NCBI GenBank assembly: GCA_033675545.1
Contig: JAWDGP010003786.1
Span: 204,501-268,500 of the forward strand
From: Elysia crispata
Lineage: Eukaryota; Mollusca; Gastropoda; Plakobranchidae
Direction: 5' to 3'
Length of the DNA: 64,000 nt
This document shows positions 48,152 through 59,700 of this stretch, in pieces (position 1 is the first letter of the stretch; each line of letters opens with the position of its first letter). A program made the position numbers and the translations under genes. The notes under the pieces are model-generated. The model saw only the letters and a list, made by a program, of their open reading frames with translations, did not search any database and was not told the DNA's origin.

Positions 48152-48211
48152 CGGCCGCTTGGAGCGGCCGTTCGCGAATTATACAAAACTACCGGCCGCT
48201 GACAGCGGCCG
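48152..48211. repeat. Two GC-rich 19-base hairpins in the piggyBac 3 end
   Basis: CGGCCGCTTGGAGCGGCCG (48152-48170) and CGGCCGCTGACAGCGGCCG (48193-48211) are each palindromes with a 3-base centre, 15 bases from the element's right edge. Possible transposase-binding subterminal repeats. Confidence 0.8.
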
Positions 48212-49213
48212 TGCGCGTTGAATGAGTTAATAATTGATTGTGTGGCCAGACACCCTGGCAGCTTTCATGATGCTAGGGTGTTACGAGAGTCTCAGTTTTT
48301 TGCTGGGATGGAGCAGAGGCCACCTGTGGTTGAGGGTTTGGTACTGGGAGACAGTGGCTATCCTCTCAGAGAGTGGCTGATGACACCTTTTGGTGACCCT
48401 GTAGATCACCAGCAAAACGCATTGAATATAGCGCATCGACTGTCACGGGTAACCGTAGAGAGGTGCATTGGCGTGCTGAAAAGAAGGTGGCACTTCCTTC
48501 ATACCGAGCTTCGTGTTGAGCCTGCGGTTGCCAGTAGAATTGTGTACTGTTGCTGCCTTCTGCACAATAAAGCGGTTTTACTGGGCTTAGAGCCACCTGC
48601 CCCACTCCCATTGGAGGAACTTCCTGCCATCCCTGCACATCCAAGAAACGATGGAGAGAGGGCGCGGACAGCAGCGGGTAAAGCTGTAAGGCTACATATT
48701 GCCCGTACTCATTTTTAATTTAAGTTTGAATGATGTAGGCCTATAGATATGTATATGTGTGTGTGTGTGTGTGCTTTGTATCATTGTATCCCTTTTTTTT
48801 TCATTTTTCCGTTTTTTGAATACCAAAAATAATTTATTTATTCTGAATGTGTTTTACCCCATTACAAAATGTGCATATTTAGCATTCTTTTCTCACATTT
48901 CATCACCCCTTGAATGAAGGATTGATTGCTGAAGCACAATGTATGCCTAAAATATTTTCATTTCTTAAAAGTTAACCTGGTAAAACATTTGATAACAATC
49001 TAATTACAGTGGGTACATTGATCATTCAAAACATATGAAATGCTTAATACATGACACAAGCAAGTTCACACAACAAAAATTCAGCCAAATGATTTGTTAC
49101 AAAACACTATGTTAATTTTAAAAATTGAAAAAATATCATCAACTTAGAAAATTTCAGTTTTTTTATTTTCCTAGCTCCCTGTCCAGTTTCTCAATTTCTT
49201 TCTTCAATTTGAT

Positions 49214-52061
49214 TTACTGTAATAATGCCACTCTTTCTCTCACTTTATTTAAGGATATCATCCCCCTCAAATACTCTTCCCAAGGTTCATCCCCAGTTAC
49301 ACTTTTGTTTGATTTTTGCTTGCGTTTACTAGGCCTATGTGTATGGCACACTTTAGACGGGCCTGGGGATGGTCCATTCTCCTTCTCCTTGTGTGGCAGG
49401 TCGTTTGATATCTCACTTTGGCCATCTTGTGCATTGGCAGCATTTTGAGGCTCCTCTGCATGTTCAATGGCCAGAGGTGAGGAAGCCATAAGAGGAACGT
49501 GCTCCATGACTATATCCTCTTCAAAGGGGTCTTAAAATAAAGTAAATTGATATCATCATTAAACAATTGAAAGTGCTTGTCATTTATGTGCATTCATGAT
49601 TGTATGAATATACAATATACTTCACTAATTTCTTATATAAATACATGAATACACATGTTATAAAAGTTTTGATACCAAAGTGTTTACGTTAATTGTCTCA
49701 TTATTTGATGCCTAACATGGGTCCCTTGTCACCGTCTTTCAATACTGAACATTTAATTGCTTGATGTAACAAATATAACAGCTCCGAAATTTTCCAAGAC
49801 CATGCAACAGAAGGCAGTGACTTCCCTTAATTAAAAAGTTTGAGTAACTCAGATACATTAAAAAATATAAAGGGAAAGGTTAGGCAAGGGTAGACATTAT
49901 CCATAAAAAAAAATACATAAGGGACTGTTTAAAAAAAAATAATGACTTAAGGCATAAATTTTCCTAAGGCATTTTACTTAATCCAGATTCCATTGTGTAA
50001 TTAGTCTTACTAATATTGGTTATTGAGCAAACAGCTGTTTCCAAGTGTGAATTATTTCAAACTCATGCTTTTGTGGCACAACTGAAAAATGTATAAAATC
50101 TCAAACTTTTGGTCAATTTCCAGAGTATTTGTAAATTAAATTAAACATTATTTTCGCATACCTGCACTGTGTCATGTTGAAAGAATATTTTTTATCCCAG
50201 AACTTGTCATGGTTGTAAACCGAAATGAAAATGTGGTTTTAGCCATTCACAAGGCAAACAAATCATTGCTCATGTTGGTATTTTATCGTTGAAATTTACA
50301 CCTACATGTATTTTGTTTGTTCCTTTCTTTTTTAAATGGGCTTTTTTGGGTTGATTGACATTGTGCTTAGATTTGCTTTAATTGCAATAATATTGCGTCA
50401 CTGTGTTGTCAAAAATAGACTGAGTAATATAAATATGTATATCAAAGAAAAATCTCAGTGATTTGCATGATCAGTGACTTCTCTTTTCATTCAGAGTAAA
50501 TTAAAAAAAAAAATAATTGAACATTACATTAATTTGTTACTGCTACTAGTCAATCAAAAGTGATAAACTATGAGTTTTAAAAAAATTGAAAAAAAAAAAA
50601 TGTACCATTTTATAAGTACTTATTGTCAAACTTAAATTTTCGTACCTCATTTCATAGTAACCCCAAAATTTTCACAGATTAAACGGTTAGTGGACCTGCT
50701 TGACACTGCTCTCCAATCAAAGAGCTTAAAATTTTGATGTTGCAGTTTGCTACTAGTACTACAAAGCTTCACTAAGCCACATATAAATAACCCTTCAGTG
50801 ACCTAGGCCCTGTTGGGTAGCCCTTACACTTACTACACTGTTCCTTTTTTTTAAACAGGTTACTATTGCAAGTGAACAACAGTCATATATAAGACCATAA
50901 AGGCATGAAGAAAGTTGTTTTTTTAGTTTAGGGTAAAAAAAAAGGTGTAAAGCCAGGGACTAGCAGTGAAACTGTGTGCTATATATGTTTACATGTTTAT
51001 TGAATAAAGTGATGTGAAATTATTTAATTGCCAAGGAAGATTACCTGGAACTATCACCGAAGAGGCAACCACTTCTTGCCACCCAAGACTTGGGATGTCA
51101 TTTGTGTCTGGGAAATGCATATCAGAATAGTATATAGGAAGTTAAAAAAAATACAATTGGGATTTTGAACTTCATAATCAGCAAATTTATAGAGAGGTAA
51201 AGAAACAAAACAAGGTGACAGGGTTACATTACAACCATTTCTCTATGCAAACATTCAAACTGAAAAAAATTTGCTTTGAAACACAAGAGATGTTATTGTG
51301 AACAAACAAAAACTTTTTTTTTTTAATCCGTCAGTACTGTAGAGTCTAAATTTATATAGATCTAAGATTCTAATTCTTCCTTGATTTGAATTTGCCACCC
51401 TAGAGACAGTCCTTAGATGAAGTTAAGAATTTAATGAATTATTACGACTTGGGGTTAAAAACTAAAATGTTTGTGTTTAATAAGATAGTTGATAAATCCC
51501 AACATTGCCTTGGGAAACATAAACGTACCATTTGAATGAAGATGCTGGTTATAAAATGCTTAAACATGAAGTTTACATGCATGAAAATTATCAAATATAC
51601 CCTACACTGGTATAGTGTTGGTTTATACATATATATGATTTTTTAAGAAATTTGCTTCACAGAATAAAAAAAAAAAAAAACATTACCTGGTATACCATAA
51701 AGAAGGGTTTTCTTTTCTCCTATGACATCCATCACTTCATCATAAAATGTTGGCTTTTTGGGTGGGGGTCCACCGCCAGTGCCAGCCAGCCTAGTTCTGT
51801 ATTTAATTGTGTGGTGTCTCAAGTCCTGGAAAACATTTTTGTAAAAATTAAGATAAATGTAGGCTTACTTAATTATAGTTAATATGGATATAATTAGACA
51901 GCATTGAATCAAATTCCAGTAGCTTGATTTGTTCAAAGAAGATGCATGAGCCATATATGCTAAGAAAAAAAAAAAAAGAAAGAAAAAGGGAAGCTTTTAG
52001 ATTTGCTACTTTATTTAACACAGCTTATTATAAGTCCATCTGCTAGGGGCCCACCTCTTGA

Positions 52062-52144
<83 letters not shown>

Positions 52145-52964
52145 TATATAACATCCTTAAGAATTTTAAAAAGTTGCAGCTTTATTCACCAACGATATAT
52201 AGGCCAACATAAACGCATACAAGTTAAGAATTTAAAAAAAAATTATGCGGCTATATTTCACTAACAAATACAATTTAAATGCAATGTTAAGAACATGGAT
52301 GCTCTTCTGATTTTATTATTTCATAACAGAAGAAAGAAGACATTTCAGAATGAGTTTTAGAGCTACCGGTACAAATGGTTCCAAAATATGTGTTACTTGT
52401 AACACGTTAAAAACAATAGTATTATTAGTAATCAATAGTGCATTCAAGTCCAAACATAATGTCCACTTTTCCTGTTTGTCTATGGATTAACGATTTATAT
52501 TACTTTAGAGCTGAAAAGCCTCTAGACTTCAACTTGACTACATGTGCAACTAGATCTAAATCTACATGTCAACTATAAGCTATAAAGATCTAGAATCTAG
52601 AAATCTAGATCGAGAATAATTATGGTATAAAAGTTAAAACTCAAAAATAAAATAGATCTAGATCTAGATTCAAGGCCGACAAGTATTACAAAAAGAGATT
52701 TGGAACCAAATTTAGGTTTCATCTACTTACATTCCATTTCTTCCGTAGCTCATCGGCTGTCCTATGAGGTGAGAGGGGGTCGATTGCATTTACTTCCAAC
52801 ATGATCTTTTCCCATGTTGCTTTCTTACTTTTGTTTGATATCTCTTGATATCCTGCGGCCCCTTGATGCCTCCCGCATATCGTTTTCATGTGTGTCCCAA
52901 CTAGTGAAATAAGTTTTAAAATCTGTGCTGTAGAAAGATTCGTTCTCCTTGGTTTTGTTTCCAT
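49214..52964 (-). CDS. Myb/SANT-like Harbinger partner, four exons, about 250 aa
   Basis: Exon 1 (52964-52731, METKPRRTNLSTAQILKLIS ... RTADELRKKWN, donor GTAAGT); exon 2 (51825-51687, DLRHHTIKYRTRLAGTGGG, PPPKKPTFYDEVMDVIGEKK, TLLYGIP); exon 3 (51107-51045, DTNDIPSLGWQEVVASS, VIVP); exon 4 (49530-49214, DPFEEDIVMEHVPLMAS to a stop). All junctions are GT/AG and phases agree, with no stop. Exon 1-2 form a trihelix Myb/SANT-like fold of the NAIF1 type (ATWEKIMLEVNAI, ADELRKKW, DLR); the last exon ends in a Leu-rich helix. In Harbinger elements such a protein escorts the transposase to the nucleus and binds the ends. Convergent to the broken transposase; it could still serve related elements. 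Confidence 0.85.
49531..52730. other. Introns of the Myb/SANT-like gene
   Basis: Apart from exons 2 and 3, this span is AT-rich intron. No nested gene is visible. It includes a (TA)n tract. Confidence 0.7.
52063..52142. repeat. (TA)n microsatellite
   Basis: About 80 bases of TA repeats within intron 1 of the Myb/SANT-like gene; the Ile-Tyr open frames here are artefacts. Confidence 0.97.
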
Positions 52965-53159
52965 TCTGTGAGACTTGAAATAATATGCGTTATGTTACGG
53001 TTGCGTCTTCCTCTTAGTGGTGATAAACAAAGGAAAACGAAAGGTTTAGATCTACGAGATCTCGCGTAACGGAAGGTAAACGAAAGTGAAATTTACTTTT
53101 TGACATGCGCAAATCTTATCTATTGAATGTTTATCGGTTAATTTTGTATACTCCAGCAA

Positions 53160-53288
53160 CTTAGATCCGATCAAGTCAGTTTGGTAACTTGCATAGCTTT
53201 CCCCTGCTTAAGTTAATTTGAATTTAACTTAGCGTAGTTAAATCGTAACTTAACTTAGCCGGTAAAAATAACTTGCATACAGGCCCTG
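53160..53288. repeat. Right end of the Harbinger element
   Basis: Inverted CAGGGCCTGTATGCAAGTT at the edge plus AACTTAACTTAG and AAGTTAA motifs inward, matching the left end in style. Confidence 0.75.
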
Positions 53289-53793
53289 GTTGGTGTCCGT
53301 GAACTCGTACCTATCACTAAATTGTAATATGCAGACTCCTTTGGTTTTGCTTGTGCCTGCACTGTATGATCCTTTTGTAATTCCTAGGTTTTCTAATAAT
53401 TCTCCAAATCTCCTATCTATATATGTTTCTTGTAGAAACATAAAATCTACTCTTAGCTTTGCTGCTAAGTTTGCCAGGAACCTCTCCTTTCCTGTTACTC
53501 CCCTAATGTTTAGACTAACTATCTTTATCTCCATTGTTAGTTCCTTATAAGTTTTTGTTGGCTTCTGTTTTTATTTGGTGGGGGAATCCTTTGTTGCTCT
53601 GTCTCTGGTTCTAGATCGAGATCGAGATCTAGAACCTCTCCTTGCTTTCGTTTCCTGCTTCTTCTCTGTCTCTGGGCTCTCTCCTGCTTTCCTTTTCCCA
53701 GGTCCATCGGTATACAATCCGGCTAGGCTCGGATCTTTTTTTCCCTGGGCTTTTCTCTTCACTGCCTCTAGTTCTTCTCTCATTATTTCCGGT
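53289..53793 (-). pseudogene. LINE-B: end of ORF1 and start of ORF2
   Basis: 53793-53571 reads MREELEAVKRKAQGKKDPSL, AGLYTDGPGKRKAGESPE and an RS-rich end, matching the last 80 residues of LINE-C ORF1. ORF2 starts at 53534 (MEIKIVSLNIRGVTGKERFL, DFMFLQETYID) and runs to DTNQ at the Harbinger border. One small deletion (DRRFGELL) relative to LINE-C. At 53793 the sequence changes to the 3' end of LINE-C. Confidence 0.85.
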
Positions 53794-53883
53794 ATTTTAC
53801 CCGTGTGCCTTTTATTTTTTGTCTATTGATTGACCCGGTTGGTTAGTAGATTAGAGTTGGGTGTTGTTACTCCTTTCATACAT

Positions 53884-53921
<38 letters not shown>

Positions 53922-55044
53922 GGTCATTCATACTGTTGTTAGGATTGGGATTCCTATCTCGTGGGTTAGTTTCCAGAAGTGCGTCTCTACTTCTGCAAGT
54001 GTGACGACTTCTCGGTGGTGAGCTTGTTAGTGTGCTATTCTGATTTAACTCTATATTGCCCTCTGCTCCAATGAGTCACAAGGGAGGCACTCCACACATT
54101 CCCAGCCCAGAGTGGGCCGACCATGCCACCGTCCCTACCTACTTGTCTCCGCCCTATGGTGGCTTGTTAGTGATGTTACGGTTATTTCTATTGGCTATTC
54201 TAAGGCCATGGAAGGTTATGTGGGGTGGGTCGTTGGGTTTTAAGGGTTAGATTGTTAGTGATGTTGGTTCTATTCTGTTGGAGATCTTGTTCCTAAATAT
54301 AACGGGTCGTCTAATCCTACCTGTTACTTATCTCGGGGTAAGGGGGGGAGAGAGCATGACAATATTTAGGTAAAAGGAAAAAACATAAAAAAAATTTTTT
54401 TTTTTTTTGAAAACCAAACAATGTGAGGCATATTGATGTAGTGCTGGTACCGATGTTATTCCTTCCTTTTTCTTTTCCTGTGGAGTAAATTACATATTAG
54501 AAAGGTAGAATTAAGAGGTTGCGGGGTTGAGCTTTTAGTCCTCTGTTCCCTGCTCGCATTCCTGTGGAAAGAAAAGACGTTGTGTTATTCTACTCCTTAA
54601 ACTTGTTGTTCTATAATCTATGCTTCATGATTGTTAAGAATTCATTTTACAATAAATAGGACTACACAAGGACGGACAATTTACAACACGGTGACAACGT
54701 TCATATATGAGACTCAACATCTAGCTCTTCTCCGCAGTTGACGTGGTTTTATTTGTGGTGGGTTACAGTATTTGGGTTAATTATGACATTATGACATTCA
54801 CTAACATATACGGTGTTTAGCACCAAGGACAACTCGACTTCATACTCTTACTCGATGACTGTTTATTTGTTGTATGTTACATCTGATCTCTCTTTCATGC
54901 TTATGTCCACATAAAATACCAACAAAAACTTTCTTTTATATTTTTTTTTATTGATACAATAATTGATTTTCTACCTTATTGTATTCCTCTTTATTCCTTG
55001 TCCTTAGTTGTTCCTCTCGCTGGGTTTTCAGAGGGAGGCTAATT

Positions 55045-58000
55045 TTAGTCCCATCCTGCGCTCCATCTCTGGATGTTTATTGAGCAGATGGTTTTCAAAT
55101 TGGTGTATGTATACTGTGCATTATGGTGCATCTGTTTTATAGTCAGTTCCCAGACTAACCTTCTATACTTGTGCACCAGTTCTATTACTTTGGGTGTTGC
55201 TTTTCCAAAATTTGGGAAGATGTTAATTAGTAAAATCTTAAGAATGTCCCATTCTGCAATGACTGACATTTCTCTAATCTTCCGCTGTAATTCTAGCCTC
55301 GCGCCTCTCCATACTATGCACATTCCGTACATATGTGCCTCTGTCTGATGTTCATTACAGAATGCACACTTCATCCCGTATGGTATTGGGGTTATATTGT
55401 AGAGCAGCCTATATGTTATTTCTTTCGTTCTAGTTGTTAGCCCGTGCCTGTGTAGATTCCTAAATGCCTCCTCTACTTCTACTATCTTATACCTATACAT
55501 TAATTTCATCTTCTCGTAGAGTGGCTTGTCTGGCTTGGGTCTTATTTCCTGGTATGGTTTTGTACCTCCTATCTGCTCTGGGTGTTCCCTAATTACCTTC
55601 CTTAGATCTTGATGGAAGGGGTTGTTAAGTTTTTTAAAGCAATGAGGTTTCCCATTATTTAGTGGTGTGAATCTAACTAAGTCTAATCCTAAAAAATACT
55701 CCACTAATGGGAACCTATCTAAGTTGTCTAGTGCTTCTGTTACATATTTAATCCTCATTGCTCTTGTTTTGACTTCTAAGTTCTGTAACTTTAGTCCTCC
55801 CTCTTCGTAATCCATTGTGAGTTCCTTTTGGCTTATCCTTCTTATTGTTTTTTTTATTGAGGAAGGGCCAGATTATCTTTCTATACTCTATGAAAAATTT
55901 GGTAGGAGGTCTCAATATGTTTAGCTGATATAGTGCCTGTGGCACTATCTTGCTATTCACTATTCTCACTCTTCCAAATATGGTCGTTGCTTTGTTTTCA
56001 TAGGCTTTTACTTGCTTTTCGCATTTCACCAATATGGCATCCCACGATTTCATTGTGGTTTGCTCCTCTTTGTTCGTAAATACTAGCCCGTATATTTTCA
56101 TTTCTTCTACTACCTTTAGATTGTTTGGGGGGTTTTGCCTGTTGTTGTCCGAACCAATATTCATAATATTTGTCTTGGCAATGTTGATTTTGTTGCCACT
56201 TGCTTTTCCATACTCCTCGAATCTTTTTATGATTTTGATAATGGAGCTGTCTTTCGTAGTAAGCATTATGGTATCATCGGCAAATGCTTTGCTCTTCTGT
56301 TCTCCGCCTCCAGGTATCTTAATTCCTACTATTTCCTTATCCTGCCTGATGTTTTCTAGCAGAGGTTCTAAAATTAGTGTGTATAGCAGCGGTGACATGC
56401 TGCATCCTTGCCTAACTGATCTAGTTAACGTGAATTCCTCACTTAATTCCTGGTTAACTATAACTCTGCTACATGGATTGTCGTATAATATTTTAATCCA
56501 GTCCCTGACGTACTTACTAATGTTGCTCGCTTCTAGGACTTTGTGGAGAAAGGAATGCGAGACTCTGTCAAAGGCTTTCTCCTGATCTAGACTTAAAATC
56601 CTAGCTGGTATATCTTTGATTTTACAATATGTGATTATTTCTCTAAGATTATGGAGGTGGTTTTGAAGTTTGCGCCCCTTCACTGCGCATTGCTGATCTT
56701 CATGCACCAGTTTGTGCATCACTGGTTGCAACCTACCTGTCAATATTTTGCTTATTATTTTATAGTCTGCATTTAATAATGAAACTGGCCTATATTTACT
56801 TACTTCCGTCCTATTTGCTAGATCTTTTGGAAGTAATGTTATGTAAGACAGCTTCATTTCTTTTGGAAGACTGCCTCTCTCTACTGCTTGGTCCACAACT
56901 TTTTTCAGTATGGGGACCAGCTGGCCCTGGTGTGCTTGGTAAAATTCGTTAGTTAGCCCGTCTGGTCCGGGTGATTTTCCTTTATTCAGCTCTTTTATTG
57001 CTGTGGCTATTTCATTTTCTGTGAAGGGACTTTCCATTTTCTCTTTCTCTTCTTCTTCTATTCTCCTAACATATTTAAGATATTGATCTTGTTTCTCTTC
57101 TGTCCCTAGCCCTTCCTCTGTGTATAAGTTTTTATAGAATTCTTGGAATTCTTTTTTAATTTCCTCTCTATTGTTTGTAACTTCTCCGTTCTTCTTCCTT
57201 ATTTCCTTTATAGTCCTGTCTTTCTGTATATTTTGTTCCCTGGCGAGAAAGTGTTTGGTTGGTATATCTTCTTGTTCTGTGTCCACCTTACATCTTATTG
57301 CTGCTCCTCTATACTTTTCCTCCTCTATGTCGTCCAGTTCTTTCTGCAACATAACTTTCCTTTCCTTTTCTAAGTCCGGATTTTCCAGTAGTGTTAATAT
57401 CTCCTTCGTTCTCTCCCTCTTCTTTTTACTTTCTCTTATGGCCAATTCTTGGCTAACCCTCATTATAAGATGTTTGGTGGTTATCCATATCTCCACTGCT
57501 CGCTCAGGGCACTTATCTATTTCTTCTCTGCCTATATCTAATATTCTATTGATAGCTTCTTTATCTCTTTCTTTTTTCAGTTGCTCGTTATTCATCTTCC
57601 AGTATGCTGCTTTCCTTTTTTCTTTATCCTCCTGATCATTTCCTATTTCTAACACTACCGCTAGATGGTCTGAATATTTATGTACTTCCTTATGCTCGAT
57701 CTTTAAGGTGTTGTACGTTTCGTGTATATAGAACCTATCTAGATTACGTAGTGTGTGCGCTCTATTGTCTCTCATCCTGAAAGTGTGGTGCGGCTCTGCT
57801 TTTTCTAATGACTCTGCGGTATTTTGCAGCTTGAAACATTGGATTGTTTCAAGTAGGGAGCGAGCTTCTATAGAGTTTTCTCTATAATCCACGTTGAAGT
57901 CTCCTCCCCAAATCATTTCCTCGTTCTTGTGGAAGTTCTCTAATCTCTGATGCATGTTTTTAATAAACTCCCGTTGCTCCTGTTTCTGACATGGCGCATA

Positions 58001-58330
58001 CGTATTAACTAAAGTTGTCTCCTTCTTCCCGTCTCTACTCTTGATTCTAACTATGATGCATCTTCCTTCTGCGTCCTGACTGGTGTCTATCGTCTCATGC
58101 CTATCACTAAATTGTAGAATACATACTCCTCTAGTGCCGCTTGTTCCTGCACTGTATGCGCCAGTGGCTATTCCTAAACTTTCCAGTAGTTCTTTAAATC
58201 TCCTATCGCTATCTATGTATGTTTCCTGTAGAAACATAAAGTCTACTTTTAGCTTGGCCGCTAAGTTGGCCAAGAACCTCTCCTTCCCTGTGACTCCCCT
58301 AATATTAAGACTGACTATCCTAACTGCCAT
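55045..58330 (-). pseudogene. LINE-C ORF2: APE endonuclease plus reverse transcriptase
   Basis: Frame 58330-55748 (860 codons) then, after one frameshift in an A-rich run near 55830, 55815-55045. Endonuclease: SLNIRGVTG (7-15), QETYID (35-40), WGGDFNVDYR (141-150), SDHLA (220-224). Linker coiled coil about 290-440. RT: SPGPDG (453-458), LDQEKAFD (581-588, motif A Asp), RQGCSMSPLLY (640-650), FADD (683-686). The C-terminal part has a Cys-His knuckle (CAFCNEHQTEAHMYGMC) and a conserved end GW at the stop. About 1100 residues if the shift is ignored. Nicks target DNA and copies the RNA at the nick. Confidence 0.9.
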
Positions 58331-58367
58331 CTTGATTTTTATTAAGTTTTGTTGGTTTTAAGTGGTT

Positions 58368-59659
58368 CTATTTGGTGGTAGTGTCCTCTGTCGCTGTAGC
58401 TCTGGTTCTAGATCGAGATCTAGAACCTCTCCTTGTTTTTGTTTCCTTCTTCTTTTCCATCTCCGGACTCTCTCCAGCTTTCCTCTTCCCCGGTCCATCT
58501 GTGTAAAGTCCGGCCAAACTCGGGTCCTTTCCTCCCTGTGCCCTCCTTTTTACCGCTTCCAGCTCTTCCTTCATAATTTCGGCGGTAGGTGTTTTCCTAG
58601 GGCTTTTCTTCTTCGGGCTCGGTGTTTTCCCCTTCCTCTCCGCTGGTATTTCTACCGGTACTTCTTCCTTCTCCTTTCTTTCCTTCGCCGGTGGTGGTGA
58701 TTCCGGGCTGTCCCTCACTGGTTGGGGTTTCTCCTCTGATCCCGCCTTGTCTGTAGTGGAGGTTTTTTTTGTGCCTGGCTGTTCGTTTCTGCGGTAGGGG
58801 CAACCTTCTTTGCTGTGGCGTTGGGAGGGGCTTTAGCGGTCGTCGCTGCGGGGGGAGCTTTCGTCGCCCGTGGTGGTGCTGCTTGATGGACTGGTTTTTT
58901 AGGACCAGCCATCCTGGCATACGAAATGCCAGTCACCACGTTCCTGGATGCTGGCTCTATTCTCCTCCCCAGGGTTCGTTCCGTCCTCTCACTCATCTTG
59001 TTTGAGCACTGGTTAGGCCAGTGCTCCGTCGAATGGCAGTGATAACATCTCTGCCTTCGTCCTTTCAGAGACACCATGATGAGTGCCTCCTCTTCTTTTC
59101 CGTATTGGTTGATCTTTTTATATGGTATGTAGTAGGGAATCTCATCCTCGTCTCGAATCGACATCGAGATGTCGATCCTGCTGAGATCCCTTCTTTCCTC
59201 CGGTCTTGTTACCGTTAAGTTCTGTCCAAAGACTGTCTCTGCTAGCCTTTTGACTGAGTCCAGGTGTAGGTTGGGTGGTACCCACAGTAGCCGCACCCTT
59301 GTCGCCTCTTCGCACTTCTTTTGGAATCTGAACGTAAGTTCAGATCCCTCGGGGGACACTTTCCCCTTTGTGGTCTGGTTGTTTAGTTTAGTGACTAAAC
59401 TTTCATTCGTACACCGAATGTACCACCTCGTTGGTATTTCAAGTCGGTAGCAGCTGAACTGCTCCTCTATTTTTTCTTCTTTGGGCAACTGTGCTACTTT
59501 CTTTACTATTTCCTCAACGTTGGTATAGGTTGTCCTGTTTGCTCCTCTTCCTTCCACTGTTAATACGATTTCATTGTCAACAAACTCTTTGTTATCCAAA
59601 AAATCGTTTAAAGTGAAGGTGAATACAGGCTTCTCAGCCTGTATCCCGGCTCTGGCCAT
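58368..59659 (-). pseudogene. LINE-C ORF1, CCHC nucleic-acid-binding protein
   Basis: ATG 59659 (MARAGIQAEKPVFTFTLNDF). Residues 1-200 hold an RRM-like region (VRLLWVPPNLHLDSVKRLAE); about 208-221 is a CCHC knuckle (CYHCHSTEHWPNQC). A Pro/Ala/Lys-rich tail follows. A one-base shift in an A run near 58765 moves the frame to 58718-58368 (SPESPPPAKERKEKEE onward, MKEELEAVKRRAQGG, GLYTDGPGKRKAGE, RS repeats). Ends 38 bases before the ORF2 ATG. ORF1 proteins of such LINEs coat the RNA. Confidence 0.85.
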
Positions 59660-59700
59660 TGTGGCTCTTTTTCCTTTGTGCTTGGTTTTGTTGTTCTATT

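Larger units (their letters stand above)
45224..48226 (-). mobile_element. piggyBac element 3, nested in a Harbinger exon
   Basis: Ends CTCATTCAGCGCG (45224) and, reverse complemented, CTCATTCAACGCG (48226). TTAA follows the right end (48227-48230), but the left flank is GCTGAC with no TTAA. Joining 45223 to 48227 gives the uninterrupted Harbinger codons NAD-LIIDCVARHPGS, so the borders are exact. 3003 bp, holding one transposase on minus. The right end carries two GC-rich hairpins. Confidence 0.85.
43359..48718 (+). pseudogene. Harbinger transposase (HARBI1-like), split by piggyBac
   Basis: The only large plus-strand gene. Exon 1 (43359-43662): MSAAAAFHHRQRRFLRRNRI, LLPAILQVCLTLRFFFATGT, IGEMIGVSQST, donor GTAATC. 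Exon 2 (44422-44611): VSRTVRRVMDALIQML; then a frame change and missing residues just before GCVDGTYVKILRPHVDEEVY and NRNNFYSFNVQ, donor GTATCT. Exon 3 starts after TTTTTCCAG at 45206: IVFNAD, interrupted after 45223; it resumes at 48227 with LIIDCVARHPGSFHDARVL, GDSGYPL, VERCIGVLKRRWHFLHTELR and CCLLHN, ending at 48718. The DDE residues are all visible: VDGT, FHDAR and VERCIG. Lesions are the exon 2 deletion and the nested piggyBac. Confidence 0.85.
43139..53288. mobile_element. Harbinger (PIF-like) element with two convergent genes
   Basis: Left edge CAGGGCCCGTATGCAAGTT at 43139; right edge, reverse complemented, CAGGGCCTGTATGCAAGTT. AAGTTAAGTT-like subterminal repeats lie at both ends. It carries a HARBI1-type transposase on plus and a Myb/SANT-like protein on minus, the standard Harbinger pair. 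It sits in the endonuclease part of LINE-B ORF2: joining 43138 to 53289 restores the LINE frame. Only one CTG is seen at the junctions, so a 3-bp duplication is either absent or hidden in the repeat. About 10.15 kb including a nested 3.0-kb piggyBac. Confidence 0.85.
53794..59700 (-). mobile_element. LINE-C, near full-length Tx1/L1-like retrotransposon
   Basis: Minus orientation: short 5' leader (59700-59660), ORF1, ORF2, and a 1.25-kb 3' UTR that ends ...GGCACACGGGTAAAAT at 53794. The 3' UTR holds an internal A30 run (53890-53919). Its 3' end lies in LINE-B ORF1 sequence, and its 5' end abuts LINE-D ORF1 sequence. CCHC ORF1, APE endonuclease and no RNase H suggest the Tx1 or related L1 group; this is judged from motif style. 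Confidence 0.85.

Noticed and set aside
52003..52264. Ile-Tyr repeat open frames
   Set aside because: They are translations of a (TA)n microsatellite.
53890..53919. A30 run as the poly(A) tail and 3' end of LINE-B
   Set aside because: In minus orientation the strand carries T here, and the equivalent LINE-A position (29055-29080) is also A-rich inside the 3' UTR, so it is internal to the LINE UTR.
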